This document shows positions 8,282 to 17,589 of a stretch of DNA of 64,000 nucleotides, piece by piece; the first letter of the stretch is position 1, and every line of letters starts with the position of its first letter. Source of the stretch: Geothermovivens sp964644845 (lineage in GTDB: Bacteria > Zhuqueibacterota > Zhuqueibacteria > Oleimicrobiales > Geothermoviventaceae). The notes below the pieces were generated by a model. That model saw only the letters and a program-made list of their open reading frames with translations. It had not been told where the DNA came from and made no database searches. The stretch spans positions 1 through 64,000 of the forward strand of contig CAZXXS010000011.1 in assembly GCA_964644845.1 (NCBI GenBank), in the 5' to 3' direction. A program made the position numbers and the translations under genes.

Positions 8282-9742
8282 ATGGAAAACCTGATTCTGT
8301 GCCTCTTCCTGGTACCCGTTGTCGGCGGAATCATCGCTGGAGTAGTCCGCAAACCAAAAGTTGCCGACGTGGTGGCTGTTCTTGCCGCGGGTGGCACGCT
8401 GGTCGTGGCGGGAGTTGTGATTCTTGCAACTTACCCTGGCACGCACAGCCAGCTCGTGTCGACGTGGCCCTGGGTAAAGAAGCTGGTTGTCGACGGGCTT
8501 TTCGGCTACCTGGTGGACCCCCTGGGCATGTTGCTGCTCACCGTGGTCGCACTGCTCGGGTTCCTGGTAGTCACGTACTCGGTCAGTTACCTGGGCCGCG
8601 GCAACAAAGAACACGCCGACGTGGAAGGCAAGCAACGCCACCACTTCTGGATGCTCATCTTCATCGCCTCGATGATCGGCGTGGCCCTCTCGCCGAACTT
8701 GCTGCAACTGTATTTCTTCTGGGAAATCACAACCGTTTGCTCTTGGGCTTTGATTTCTCACTACCGGAACGAGGAATCGCTCAGAGCCGGCTTTAAAGCG
8801 GTGCTCATGACGGTTTCCGGTGGATTGTTTTTCGCTGTAGCCTTAGTTCTGCTGTACGTCTACACGGGTTCGTTCAATTTCGACGCGCTCGACCAGGTGA
8901 GTCCTCATCTTCGCGCGCTTCTTTTCCTGTTTTTTGTGATTGCTGCCTGGGCCAAGTCCGCGCAAGTGCCTTTCTACACGTGGCTGCCCGACGCGATGGC
9001 GGCGCCGACGACAGTCAGCATGTACCTGCACGCCGCGGCGATGGTCAAAGCGGGTGTTTTTCTGGTCGCTCGGCTTGCCATTGCCAACTACCACATCTCT
9101 TTCGGCAGTGGTCTCTTGGTGGCCGCGATGGCTGTGCTCACCATGCTGGTCGGCGTATACCTGTTCTTCTTCCAGGATGACCTGAAGCGGCTGCTGGCTT
9201 ATTCTACGATCACTCACCTTGCTTACATCTTGCTTGGGATTGGGCTTGGGGTCATGGGATCCACCACGGGTCTGCTGGGCGGGTTGCTTCACATTATCAA
9301 TCACGCCATGGGCAAGGCGCTATTGTTTCTGTGTGTGGGCGCCATCTCTTACACGACCGGTGTACGGAGCATCAAGGACCTGAGTGGGTTGAGCTACCGA
9401 GCGCCGATCACATCGATTGCCTTTTTCGTGGGCATGTTGACAATTACCGGTGTACCGCCGTTCGCGGGCTTTTGGAGTAAGTTCTTCCTCTTCACGGGTG
9501 CTGTAGACCTGGGCGGTTCAGTGGGTTTCCTTTTGCTCATTCCCTTCTTCTTCGAAGTGGTGGTTGCCTTTGCCTGGTTCTTGCGTGTGGGCCAGAAAGT
9601 GTTTTTCGGTGAAGTGTCGCCGACGGCAGCAATGGCCGGTGACCCACCCGCGGCGATGACCACAGCCCTCATCGTGCTGTCGATCATGTGTCTGGCGGCG
9701 CCGCTTGTGGGGCTGGCCATCATTCAAGCGATCCGCTTTTGA
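8282..9742 (+). CDS. hyfD: Hydrogenase-4 component D-like proton-pumping membrane subunit
   Basis: This 486-residue polytopic membrane protein of the antiporter/NuoL-MrpD superfamily closely follows E. coli HyfD in length and motifs. Examples are the WEITTVCSWALISHYR-like segment, KSAQVPFYTWLPDAM, and the NHAMGKALLF helix with conserved His and Lys. About 14 membrane helices are expected. It would translocate H+ or Na+ as part of the membrane arm driven by hydrogenase electron flow. It is one of three such subunits in the operon, with HyfB and HyfF. That number is typical of hydrogenase-4 rather than the smaller Hyc complex. A GAGGG site precedes the ATG. Confidence 0.9.
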   Translation: MENLILCLFLVPVVGGIIAGVVRKPKVADVVAVLAAGGTLVVAGVVILATYPGTHSQLVSTWPWVKKLVVDGLFGYLVDPLGMLLLTVVALLGFLVVTYSVSYLGRGNKEHADVEGKQRHHFWMLIFIASMIGVALSPNLLQLYFFWEITTVCSWALISHYRNEESLRAGFKAVLMTVSGGLFFAVALVLLYVYTGSFNFDALDQVSPHLRALLFLFFVIAAWAKSAQVPFYTWLPDAMAAPTTVSMYLHAAAMVKAGVFLVARLAIANYHISFGSGLLVAAMAVLTMLVGVYLFFFQDDLKRLLAYSTITHLAYILLGIGLGVMGSTTGLLGGLLHIINHAMGKALLFLCVGAISYTTGVRSIKDLSGLSYRAPITSIAFFVGMLTITGVPPFAGFWSKFFLFTGAVDLGGSVGFLLLIPFFFEVVVAFAWFLRVGQKVFFGEVSPTAAMAGDPPAAMTTALIVLSIMCLAAPLVGLAIIQAIRF

Positions 9743-9990
9743 GGATTCCGGTTTCGGGCCAACGATCTGACGGTGAGCAACGCGGACCCAGGGAGTAATC
9801 GGGAGAAAACGACCAGCGGTTTCCTGTTTTTCGGGAGTCTTCTGTGAGGTGGACTTTTGCTCGGCTCGGAAAGTCTTACCGTTGCCGGAGAACGGAGCGA
9901 CTCTTGGCAGTAGTTGAGGGTTGCTGCAGTGTCGACAACTGAACTCAGACGATACGACACATCGTTGACAAAGGGCCTGAGGAGTAGGGT
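9743..9990. other. Gap inside the hydrogenase operon (248 bases)
   Basis: No gene or clear terminator is seen. It is the longest untranslated stretch inside the operon. It could hold a secondary promoter or a processing site, but no convincing -35/-10 or -24/-12 pair at the correct spacing was found. Confidence 0.5.
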
Positions 9991-12051
9991 ATGAACCCGT
10001 TGACACTCTACGGTTGGGCGCTTGGAGTTCTTCTGGCTGGAGCCTGCATTACGTTCCTGACCGGACTGAAAACACGGCGGATTGGTGGCTTGGCCTTGCT
10101 GTTCGCCACGGTCGGGACCGCGCTGGCCTTCGCCGCCAGTGTCCTGGTGTTCGTTCAGGGTACCGCCGAAACGAGCCGCAGCCTTTTCGTCGTTCCGGGG
10201 CTCGGAGCCACACTTACTGTCCGCCTGGACTACCTGAGCGCCTTCTTCTTGGGCGTCATCGCACTGGTTTCCTTTCTGGTGACGCTCTACTCGCAGCGGT
10301 ACATGCTCATCCCCAGGTTCGCAGACCTGAGTCCGTTGGGCTACTACCCCGTGTTGCTGTTTTTCTTCGCCGGCACAATGAGCGTGGTCGGCATGACGGA
10401 CATGTTCTTCTTCTTCATCGCCTGGGAATTCATGACACTGGCCTCGTACGCGCTGGTTATTTACGATCGCAAACGGAATGAGCGCTTACGGGCCGGTTTC
10501 AAGTACTTTCTGATTACCCACATCGCCACCGGTTTGATGCTGCTGGGTGCAATCATCATCTACGTCTACGGCCGCACCTTTTCCTTTGAGGGTATGCGGG
10601 CAACACTGCAGGCGATCATGGGTGCACACCCCTGGGCTACGCACATCGCGCTGGCCTGCTTTTTCATCGGCTTTTCGACAAAAGCTGGTATTCTGCCCTT
10701 CGGCGACTGGTTGCCCGACGCTTACCCAGCAGCGCCGAGTCCAGCCAGTGCGGCCTTCGCGGGTGGCATGAGTAAATTGGGTGTGTACGGCATCGTGCGG
10801 GTCTTCTGCGAAATTTTGCCCGTGAGCGAGTACACCAAGATTTGGGGGCTGGTAATCGCGCTCTTTGGAACCGTCAGTATTTTCGTCGGTACGATGACGG
10901 CCATGATGCAGGACGACAGCAAACGCTTGCTTTCGTTCCACGTCATTGGCCAGGTCGGCTACATGTTCTTGGGTGTGGGGGCTGGGGTCTACTTCATGGC
11001 CACTTACCCGGCCATCGCCATCGTGGCGCTTTCGGCTGGGTTGTTTCATGTGCTGAACAACATTTTGTACAAGTCCAGTTTGTTCCTCAACGCTGGCTCG
11101 ATTTTCTACAAGACCGGCACGCGCAACCTGAACGAGGTCGGCGGTCTGGCGAAACTGATGCCATGGACGGCAGCGACAACGATCATTGCATCCTTTAGCA
11201 TCGCTGGTGTGCCACCTTTCAACGGCTTCAGCAGCAAATGGCTCATTTACCAGAGCGCGATCTTCGGCGGAATCCACATTCCGATTTTTGTCGGTCTGGC
11301 TGTTGTGGCCATCTTCATTTCGGCTGTGACACTGGCCTCCTTCGTCAAGTTTTTTGGAGCGTCGTTCTACGGTAAGCTGAAAACCCCTTCCGGTGACGCT
11401 GCGCCCGGAGACGTACCTGCTCTGATGCAGATCCCACAGACCGTGCTCGCGGGGCTCTGCATCGTGATTGGTTTGGTGCCGCTCGTACCGCTGGGCTGGA
11501 TCTACAGGAGCGTTGCCAGCATCTACAGTGGCGTGAACTTGCCGGATTTTGCAGAAGTTCTGGGTGGAACAGCATCCAGAGTAGGCTTGAACTTCGGCGG
11601 AGGCCTCGTCGCAAACTGGCACCCTGTGACGGTGACGCTGGTGGGGCTTGTTCTGCTGCTTCTGAGCTACGGGATCTACCGTTCCGGCGGGGCTCAACGC
11701 CGGGCGGTGGAAACGTGGTACTGTGGTGAAAGGCACACCGATGCTGAGGTGCATTACAAGGCACACAGCTTCTACCTGCCTTTCAAGCGCATGTTTCGCG
11801 TGCGCATTGGGCGCCACGAGTGGGAAGGGGTGTACATCACGATCCGCTACCCCCATTTGCGGCTTCGTCCCGACAACTGGCTTGTGAAGACTGTGGATGT
11901 CGACCGCTGGCTCTTTTACCCGGTTGTGAACGGCTTTTACAAAGTAAGCGAATGGTTCAGGCGTTCGCACGTGGGGATTCCGCACGTGTACCTCGCCTGG
12001 GCCATCGTCGGTGTACTTGGGGCGATTTGGTTGCTTTTCGCTCTTCATTGA
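9991..12051 (+). CDS. hyfB: Hydrogenase-4 component B-like proton-pumping membrane subunit
   Basis: This 686-residue protein matches the size and layout of HyfB/HycC: an antiporter-type core of about 14 helices followed by extra C-terminal helices and a conserved amphipathic tail. Recognisable motifs are the TKAGILPFGDWLPDAY segment and FHVLNNILYKSSLFL, where His and Lys line the ion path in this superfamily. It is expected to anchor the hydrogenase to the membrane arm and take part in ion translocation. The ATG follows GAGGAG. Next downstream is the catalytic large subunit. Confidence 0.9.
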   Translation: MNPLTLYGWALGVLLAGACITFLTGLKTRRIGGLALLFATVGTALAFAASVLVFVQGTAETSRSLFVVPGLGATLTVRLDYLSAFFLGVIALVSFLVTLYSQRYMLIPRFADLSPLGYYPVLLFFFAGTMSVVGMTDMFFFFIAWEFMTLASYALVIYDRKRNERLRAGFKYFLITHIATGLMLLGAIIIYVYGRTFSFEGMRATLQAIMGAHPWATHIALACFFIGFSTKAGILPFGDWLPDAYPAAPSPASAAFAGGMSKLGVYGIVRVFCEILPVSEYTKIWGLVIALFGTVSIFVGTMTAMMQDDSKRLLSFHVIGQVGYMFLGVGAGVYFMATYPAIAIVALSAGLFHVLNNILYKSSLFLNAGSIFYKTGTRNLNEVGGLAKLMPWTAATTIIASFSIAGVPPFNGFSSKWLIYQSAIFGGIHIPIFVGLAVVAIFISAVTLASFVKFFGASFYGKLKTPSGDAAPGDVPALMQIPQTVLAGLCIVIGLVPLVPLGWIYRSVASIYSGVNLPDFAEVLGGTASRVGLNFGGGLVANWHPVTVTLVGLVLLLLSYGIYRSGGAQRRAVETWYCGERHTDAEVHYKAHSFYLPFKRMFRVRIGRHEWEGVYITIRYPHLRLRPDNWLVKTVDVDRWLFYPVVNGFYKVSEWFRRSHVGIPHVYLAWAIVGVLGAIWLLFALH

Positions 12052-12117
12052 AGTAACTGGCTGTGAACAAGGTAATGTTCACATGACGACGCAGTTTGGA
12101 CAAGGGAGAGACGCCAC

Positions 12118-13806
12118 ATGACAACCGGTGACGTGATCGCAAAGCTGAAAGAGCGCTTTCCCGACAAGATCACCGAGGCCAAAACGCCTGTAGACGACAT
12201 GGTGGTGGTCACGGTGCCGCGCGAGCACGCGGTTGAGGTATCGGACTACGTGTTCAACCAGTGGCACGCCCGTTTCGTGATCGCTGCTGGAACCGACTAC
12301 AGGGAGATCTCCGGCGAGTACCTGGTGGACTACAACTTCTCGCTTGCTTCGGATCACATTTTTCTGACGCTGCGGGTGCCGGTGAAGGCCGATGACCCTT
12401 GGATCGAAGCCATCACCAAGAAAGTGCCTGCCGCCAATTGGGCCGAGCGGGAAATCCAGGACATCCTCGGTGTGAAACTGGTCGGGCATCCAGACCCACG
12501 GCGACTGGTGCTGGCGGACGACTGGCCGGAGGGGCTGCACCCGCTCCGTCGTGACGTGCCCTACGATGCCTGGCCGGACCACAACGAGGATCGGAAACCC
12601 CCCATGGCTGATCCGCCACCAGGTGCTACGGTGGTGCCGATTGGCCCGTTCTTTCCGGTGCTGGAGGAGCCTGCTTACTTCCGCGTGTTCGTGGAAGGCG
12701 AGAAGGTGGTCGGCTGCGATTACCGGGGTTTCTACAACCACCGCGGGATCGAAAAAGTTGCCGACAGCCAGCTTAACTACAACCAGGTGCCCTTCATCGC
12801 CGAACGCATCTGCGGCATATGAGGCTTCGTGCACAGTACGGGGTACTGTCAAGCACTGGAAAAAGCAGCACAGATTGAAGTTCCGCCGCGGGCGCGGTTC
12901 ATTCGCACCATCATTCTCGAGCTGGAGCGCATCCACAGTCACTTGCTCTGGCTCGGCATTGCCGGCCACATCGTCGGATTCGACACGGTCCTGATGCAGG
13001 TGTGGCGCATACGCGAGCCGGTCATGTGGCTGGCGGAGCAGATCACCGGAAACCGTAAGCTCTACGGCATGAACATCGTGGGGGGCGTACGCCGCGACAT
13101 TCCCAAGGAGCTCCATCCGAAAATCATCGAAGTGATGGACAAAGTGGAGAAGGAGACCACAGCCGTCCTGAACGCGGTGGTGGACGATACCACGCTGCGC
13201 ATGCGTCTGGAGGGTGTGGGTGTGGTTCCAAACAAGGACGCGATTGCCCTGGCCATTCTCGGGCCGTCGGCGAGAGGATCGGGTGTGGCTGTGGATGTGC
13301 GCGTCGATCATCCGTACGCGGCCTACGCAGAGGTTGGGGTAAATGTGGTTGTTGAGACGGGTGAGGACATCTGGGCGCGTACGGTGGTGCGCATCAAGGA
13401 AACGTTGGAGTCCGTGCGCATTGTGCGCGACGCGCTGGCGATGATGCCCGAAGGACCGATTGAGGCCAAGATCGACGGACCCATCCCGGCCGGATTGGTG
13501 GCTTGTTCGTCGGTGGAAGCTCCACGCGGCGAGACCCACCACTTTGTGATTACCAGCGACGAGCCTCGGCCCTACCGCTGGAAAGCACGTGCGCCGACGT
13601 TCCAGAATCTCCAGGCCGTTCCTCTGTCGATCATGGAAGAAACAATCGCAGACGTACCGATCACGGTCGGCAGCTTTGATCCCTGCTTCTCGTGCACGGA
13701 GAGGGTAGAGGCAGTGGATATCCGCACCGGCGAGCTCAAGGTGTACACGAAACGGGAACTGGAGCAGTTGAGTCGGGCCAAAACGAAGCTTTTGCGTGGA
13801 GAGTGA
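12118..13806 (+). CDS. hyfG: Group 4 [NiFe]-hydrogenase large subunit with predicted selenocysteine in the L1 motif
   Basis: Read through one in-frame TGA (12820-12822), this is a 562-residue protein of HycE/HyfG type. It has an N-terminal NuoC-like domain (about residues 1-175) fused to the NuoD-like catalytic domain. E. coli HycE is 569 residues. The TGA is codon 235 and falls exactly on the second Cys of L1: R-I-C232-G-I-U235-G-F-V-H-S, against R-V-C-G-I-C-G-F-A-H-S in HycE. The L2 motif D-P-C523-F-S-C526 is intact, and a 33-residue tail after CTER fits HycI processing. The downstream half (12823-13806) is in the same frame and undamaged. A SECIS-like hairpin follows at 12829-12856. The alternatives are a nonsense mutation or a base error; the hairpin and the intact remainder argue against both. 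Confidence 0.85.
12829..12856 (+). promoter_or_regulatory. Candidate bacterial SECIS element
   Basis: Immediately after the in-frame TGA, GTGC (12829-12832) pairs with GCAC (12853-12856). ACAGTAC (12833-12839) pairs perfectly with GTACTGT (12843-12849). Only CAA (12850-12852) is bulged. The apical loop is GGG (12840-12842). Seventeen bases separate the TGA from the loop, which begins with G. This agrees with the published bacterial SECIS model as I recall it: a small apical loop with G in its first two positions, 16-37 bases from UGA. The pairing was found by eye and no folding energy was computed. Confidence 0.7.
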
Positions 13807-13852
13807 CGAAGCTGGCTGCCAACGTTGGCTTCATTGCTGATCCGGAGGCATG

Positions 13853-14758
13853 ATGAACCGTGCATTGGGCATTGGACTGCTGAACCTGGTCCTGGTGCTG
13901 GCGCTCTCGCCGTTGCTGGAGGGCATTATCCGCAAACTGAAAGCCTTTGTGCACTCGCGGATTGGACCTCCGCTGTACCAGCCGTACCTGGACCTGTTCA
14001 AGCTGCTTGGCAAAGAGGAGATCGACAGCGAGACGAACGTGCTGTTTCGCTGGTCTCCGATCGTCGCGTTCGCTGCCGTGATGTTGGTAGCCTTGCTGAC
14101 CCCGATTGGACTGGTACCGCCGATGAACGGGGCAGGCGAGGTCATCGTGTTCGTCTACCTGATCACGGTCAGTGGAGTGATGATCATGGCGAGCGGCATT
14201 GGCTCGGCCAGCCCTTACGCCATTGTGGGCTCCTCGCGCGAAATGATGATGATCCTGACGGTGGAGCCAATTCTGGCCATCGCTCTGATCACGGCGGGAA
14301 TCAAGGCCGGTTCGATGCGCTTTTCCGACATTTTGGCCTACCAGATGTCTCATCCTTACTCGCTGTCAATGGGGATCGTGACCTTGGCGTTGTTCCTGGC
14401 GGTACTGGCTCAGCTGGCCAAGTTGCCTTTCGACATTGTGGAAGCTGAGACGGAAATCATGGAGGGGCCGTTCATTGAGCAGAGTGGACCGCGGTTGGCC
14501 CTCTTTAAGTGGAGCTTTTTCGCCAAGGAGCTGATTTTTGCGTCAATTCTGGCAGCGATTTTCCTGCCCTGGCCGCGCGTGGAGGCCCCGATCCTCTCGG
14601 TCGTGGTAACGTTGTTGAAAGTTGTGATTATCCTGCTGCTTGTGGGCGTGATCGATTCCGTCAACCCGCGTTTGCGGATCGACCAGGCGATCCGTTTCTA
14701 CTTCTCGATGATCTTTGTGGCCCTGACGGGCCTGGCATTCGCGCTGGTGGGTTCATGA
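13853..14758 (+). CDS. hyfC: Hydrogenase-4 component C-like membrane subunit (NuoH family)
   Basis: This is a membrane protein of about 301 residues of the NuoH/HycD/HyfC family, with about eight helices. It connects the soluble hydrogenase module to the ion-pumping subunits. The family loop GIIRKLKAFVHSRIGPPLYQ near the N terminus, and the segment KLPFDIVEAETEIMEGPFIE with its conserved acidic residues, are clear. Two adjacent ATG codons (13850 and 13853) could start it. The second has the better distance from GGAGG at 13844-13848 and was chosen. Confidence 0.9.
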   Translation: MNRALGIGLLNLVLVLALSPLLEGIIRKLKAFVHSRIGPPLYQPYLDLFKLLGKEEIDSETNVLFRWSPIVAFAAVMLVALLTPIGLVPPMNGAGEVIVFVYLITVSGVMIMASGIGSASPYAIVGSSREMMMILTVEPILAIALITAGIKAGSMRFSDILAYQMSHPYSLSMGIVTLALFLAVLAQLAKLPFDIVEAETEIMEGPFIEQSGPRLALFKWSFFAKELIFASILAAIFLPWPRVEAPILSVVVTLLKVVIILLLVGVIDSVNPRLRIDQAIRFYFSMIFVALTGLAFALVGS

Positions 14759-14793
14759 GTTAGAGCGGGTAAGTTGCCGAAACGGAGACCACC

Positions 14794-15282
14794 ATGTTCA
14801 AAGGGAAGGCTAAAGAAGCGCTGATTTGCTTTTCCAACCCTCGGGTTACCCTGAAGTACCCGTTTGAACCGCAAGAGCCGCCGGATGGGTTCCGTGGGCG
14901 AATCAGCGTGGATGTGGAGAAGTGCATTGGCTGCGGAGGCTGCGCCAATGTTTGCCCGTCGCGGCTCATCCGGTTTTACGACGACGGCGACGTGACGCGG
15001 ATGGAGTTCATCCTGGATCGTTGTACCTACTGCGGCCGCTGCGCCGACGTGTGCCCGGAAAACGCGATCACAATGACCAAGGAGTTCGAGACGGCTACAG
15101 ACGACCTGGAAGATTTGTACATCATCCAGGAATTGTACATGGGCACCTGCAACCGCTGTGGACGCTGCTTCGAGACCGACAACTGGATTGACAAGATCCC
15201 AACGCGACGTAACCGCGAGGGCCGCAACTTCGTCGGCCCAGCCATGCCGCACGTGCAGCCAATCAAAGAGGTCGCGAAATGA
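14794..15282 (+). CDS. hyfH: Hydrogenase-4 component H-like ferredoxin subunit (NuoI family)
   Basis: This 162-residue protein has two [4Fe-4S] motifs, C-I-G-C-G-G-C-x3-C-P and C-T-Y-C-G-R-C-x3-C-P, in the middle. It is the electron-wire subunit between the donor module and the small hydrogenase subunit, corresponding to HycF/HyfH/NuoI. A further C-N-R-C-G-R-C cluster near residue 127 could bind metal or an extra cluster, as extended tails do in this family. Its last codons overlap the next gene by 4 bases (ATGA). Confidence 0.9.
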   Translation: MFKGKAKEALICFSNPRVTLKYPFEPQEPPDGFRGRISVDVEKCIGCGGCANVCPSRLIRFYDDGDVTRMEFILDRCTYCGRCADVCPENAITMTKEFETATDDLEDLYIIQELYMGTCNRCGRCFETDNWIDKIPTRRNREGRNFVGPAMPHVQPIKEVAK

Positions 15283-15944
15283 GCAACCACATTCTGGTGA
15301 CCCTCACACTGGCGATCCTGATCACGAGCATTTTCACGGTGGAGCTACGGAACCTGCGTACCACGGTGTACTTTTACTGGCTCCACTCGGCGTTGTTGCT
15401 CAGCATCATCACGGCCTACGCTACCGTGATGCACAACCCGACGTTGTACATCTGGTCGGTGTCGGTCTTGGTGACGAAGGTCATCATTATCCCCACGCTA
15501 ATGCTGACCTTCTTACGACGGGTTCCGACGTACGAGTTCCGTCCGATCATCGGTTTTGGCGCTTCGTTGGTCGTGATTGTGTCGATTGAAATCGTGTTTT
15601 ACAAGCTGTTCCATGCTTACGCCTACCTTCTGGCGCCGACAGCCCAGGCCCAGCAGGAACCGACGCGTTCGTTGCTGGCAGGCGCTTTTACCGTGTTTTT
15701 GCTTGGGATCTACGCTTTGTTGACACGGCGCGACGCGCTGAAAACCGTGGTGGGATTGGCGCTGATGGAGAATGGCGTCCACCTGGTTCTGTTGGCTCTG
15801 GCTTCGCAGCTTCCAGAGACAACGATGATCGGCATCTTGACGGACGTTGTTGTGGTTGTTGGCCTGCTGCTCTACATCAGTACGCAGGTGTACGAGATCT
15901 TTGGTGTGACGGACACGGCACGACTTTCCGAATTGAGGCACTGA
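15279..15944 (+). CDS. hyfE: Hydrogenase-4 component E-like membrane subunit
   Basis: This 221-residue polytopic protein has six or seven predicted helices. It matches HyfE in size (216 residues in E. coli), in position before the HyfF homologue, and in its C-terminal NuoK-like half (ALMENGVHLVLLAL with the conserved Glu). In complex I-like machines this Glu takes part in proton transfer. It is translationally coupled to hyfH. The identification rests on family features and operon order. Confidence 0.87.
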   Translation: MSNHILVTLTLAILITSIFTVELRNLRTTVYFYWLHSALLLSIITAYATVMHNPTLYIWSVSVLVTKVIIIPTLMLTFLRRVPTYEFRPIIGFGASLVVIVSIEIVFYKLFHAYAYLLAPTAQAQQEPTRSLLAGAFTVFLLGIYALLTRRDALKTVVGLALMENGVHLVLLALASQLPETTMIGILTDVVVVVGLLLYISTQVYEIFGVTDTARLSELRH

Positions 15945-15961
15945 TCGAGCGAGGGTAGACA

Positions 15962-17476
15962 ATGGTCGAATCCTCATTGCCGTTGGTAGTCATCCTTCTG
16001 CCCATTGCGGGTTCCCTGCTGGTCTTCGGCCTGAGCTTCACAGGGCTCAAATCGTGGCGGGAAGGCCTGTCGCTCCTGTTCGCTGTGGTCACATTTGGCT
16101 TCTCTTTCCAGATCGCCAGCCAGGTGTGGCACGGGGCGCGGCTTTCGAGTCTGAACATGGCGCTGTACGTGGGTGGACTGAGTGCCCTGATGCTGGTTCT
16201 GGTCGACGGTATGGTCATCTTGATCCTTATCCAGTCCATCCGTTACATGCGCAAAGAGCTGGCACGGGGAGTAACGTCGGAAGCTCGACTCGGCATGTAC
16301 TACGCCTTAGTGCTCCTCTTTACCGGCACGATGAACTGGACCGTGACTACCAACAACATGGTTATGCTCTACGTGGCGGTTGAGGGCACAACCCTGGCCA
16401 CGGCTTTGCTGGTGGCTTTCTACCGGAGCAAGGCTTCGCTGGAGGCAGGGTACAAGTACGTACTTTTAGTGGTGGTCGGGATCACATTTGCTCTTTTTGG
16501 CATCGTGCTGATCTACGCTGCCGCCGTGCCTCATCTCGGCTCGGGGCGGGAGGCCCTGATGCTGACGGAAGTTGGGCGCATTGCCAATGTGATTCCGAAG
16601 AACATCGCCCTGCTCGCTGTGGCGTTCATGACCTGTGGCTTTGCCACCAAAGCTGGTCTCGTGCCATTCCACGCCTGGCTGCCTGACGCTCACGCAGAGG
16701 CTCCCACTCCCATCAGTGCCTTGTTGTCCGGCTTGATCATCAAGGTCGGGGCCTACGCGCTGGCGCGGACTGTTACCATTTTCGCCCCGCACTACCACGC
16801 TGTGGTTGTGTTCATCGCCATTCTGACCTCAGCAAGTATGGTAATCGGCATCGTGATGGCCCTGGTGCAGGACGATCTGAAGCGTCTCCTTGCGTACTCG
16901 AGCGTATCCCAGATTAGCTACGTGTTTGAAGGGCTGGGTCTGGGTACGTACCTCGGGATCTACGGAGGGCTTTTCCACTTGGTGAACCACACGCTGATCA
17001 AAGCGCTTCTGTTCATGAGTGTTGGCGCGGTGATGTACGCTACTGGAGGCAAGCGGAAGATCTCGGAACTCGGGGGCTTGGCGGGCAAGATGCCGATCAC
17101 GGCGGTTGGCTTTTTCGTCGGGGCTTTGGCCATCGGCGGATTACCGCCATTCAATGGTTTTATGAGCAAGTTTACGCTCTTTCTCGCGATGGGGGAAGCG
17201 CATCTTTACTGGGCCATGGCAATCGGCATCTTCACGGGATTGCTAACGATCGCCTGCTTGGTGTGGGCTGCGTACCGGGTGTTCTGGCGACAGCCAGCGG
17301 TGGAAGTGAGTGCTGACAATCCAGGTGAGGTGCGCGAAGTACCTTTCCTGATGTGGTTCAGCATCGCCGTTCTGGCGATTCTGTGCATCGTGATTGGGAT
17401 TTATCCGCAGATCCTGTACCGTCCGCTGGACGCCGCAACCAACGCGATCCTGCGCATCTGGGCGGGAGGGTACTGA
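15962..17476 (+). CDS. hyfF: Hydrogenase-4 component F-like proton-pumping membrane subunit
   Basis: This 504-residue antiporter-type membrane subunit is the third of its kind in the operon. The motifs TKAGLVPFHAWLPDAHAEAP and FHLVNHTLIKALLFM carry the Lys and His residues expected for ion translocation. E. coli HyfF has 526 residues. It starts 17 bases after hyfE with a GAGGG site. Together with the HyfB and HyfD homologues it should give a membrane arm with about three ion channels. Confidence 0.9.
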   Translation: MVESSLPLVVILLPIAGSLLVFGLSFTGLKSWREGLSLLFAVVTFGFSFQIASQVWHGARLSSLNMALYVGGLSALMLVLVDGMVILILIQSIRYMRKELARGVTSEARLGMYYALVLLFTGTMNWTVTTNNMVMLYVAVEGTTLATALLVAFYRSKASLEAGYKYVLLVVVGITFALFGIVLIYAAAVPHLGSGREALMLTEVGRIANVIPKNIALLAVAFMTCGFATKAGLVPFHAWLPDAHAEAPTPISALLSGLIIKVGAYALARTVTIFAPHYHAVVVFIAILTSASMVIGIVMALVQDDLKRLLAYSSVSQISYVFEGLGLGTYLGIYGGLFHLVNHTLIKALLFMSVGAVMYATGGKRKISELGGLAGKMPITAVGFFVGALAIGGLPPFNGFMSKFTLFLAMGEAHLYWAMAIGIFTGLLTIACLVWAAYRVFWRQPAVEVSADNPGEVREVPFLMWFSIAVLAILCIVIGIYPQILYRPLDAATNAILRIWAGGY

Positions 17477-17490
17477 GAGAGTGGCTGGGG

Positions 17491-17555
17491 CACGGTAGCG
17501 GTTCGTACCGTGTTCGTACGCTGAGGGTTCTCAGATTGTTACAGGAACACGTAAC
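17491..17555 (+). other. Three tandem hairpins in front of hyfI
   Basis: The 113-base gap before hyfI holds three successive inverted repeats: CACGGTA/TACCGTG (17491-17512, 8-base loop), CTGAG/CTCAG (17521-17534) and GTTAC/GTAAC (17538-17555). None has a proper T-run, so they are unlikely to stop transcription fully. They may stabilise or process the mRNA, or adjust expression of the small subunit relative to the rest. Confidence 0.45.
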
Positions 17556-17589
17556 CTATTGAGCACGACGACCAACCGGAGAACTCCCG

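Noticed and set aside
10486..12048. Long minus-strand open frame of 520 codons opposite hyfB
   Set aside because: It is the shadow of a conserved membrane-protein gene. Its translation is His/Arg/Gln-rich and has no family features. The same applies to the 579-codon frame opposite the sulfatase.
12118..12822. HyfG as a truncated gene or pseudogene followed by a second gene starting at GTG 12829
   Set aside because: Both halves lie in one frame, the break is a lone TGA at a motif Cys, the downstream half has no ribosome site, and a SECIS-like hairpin follows. Selenocysteine read-through explains all of this better.
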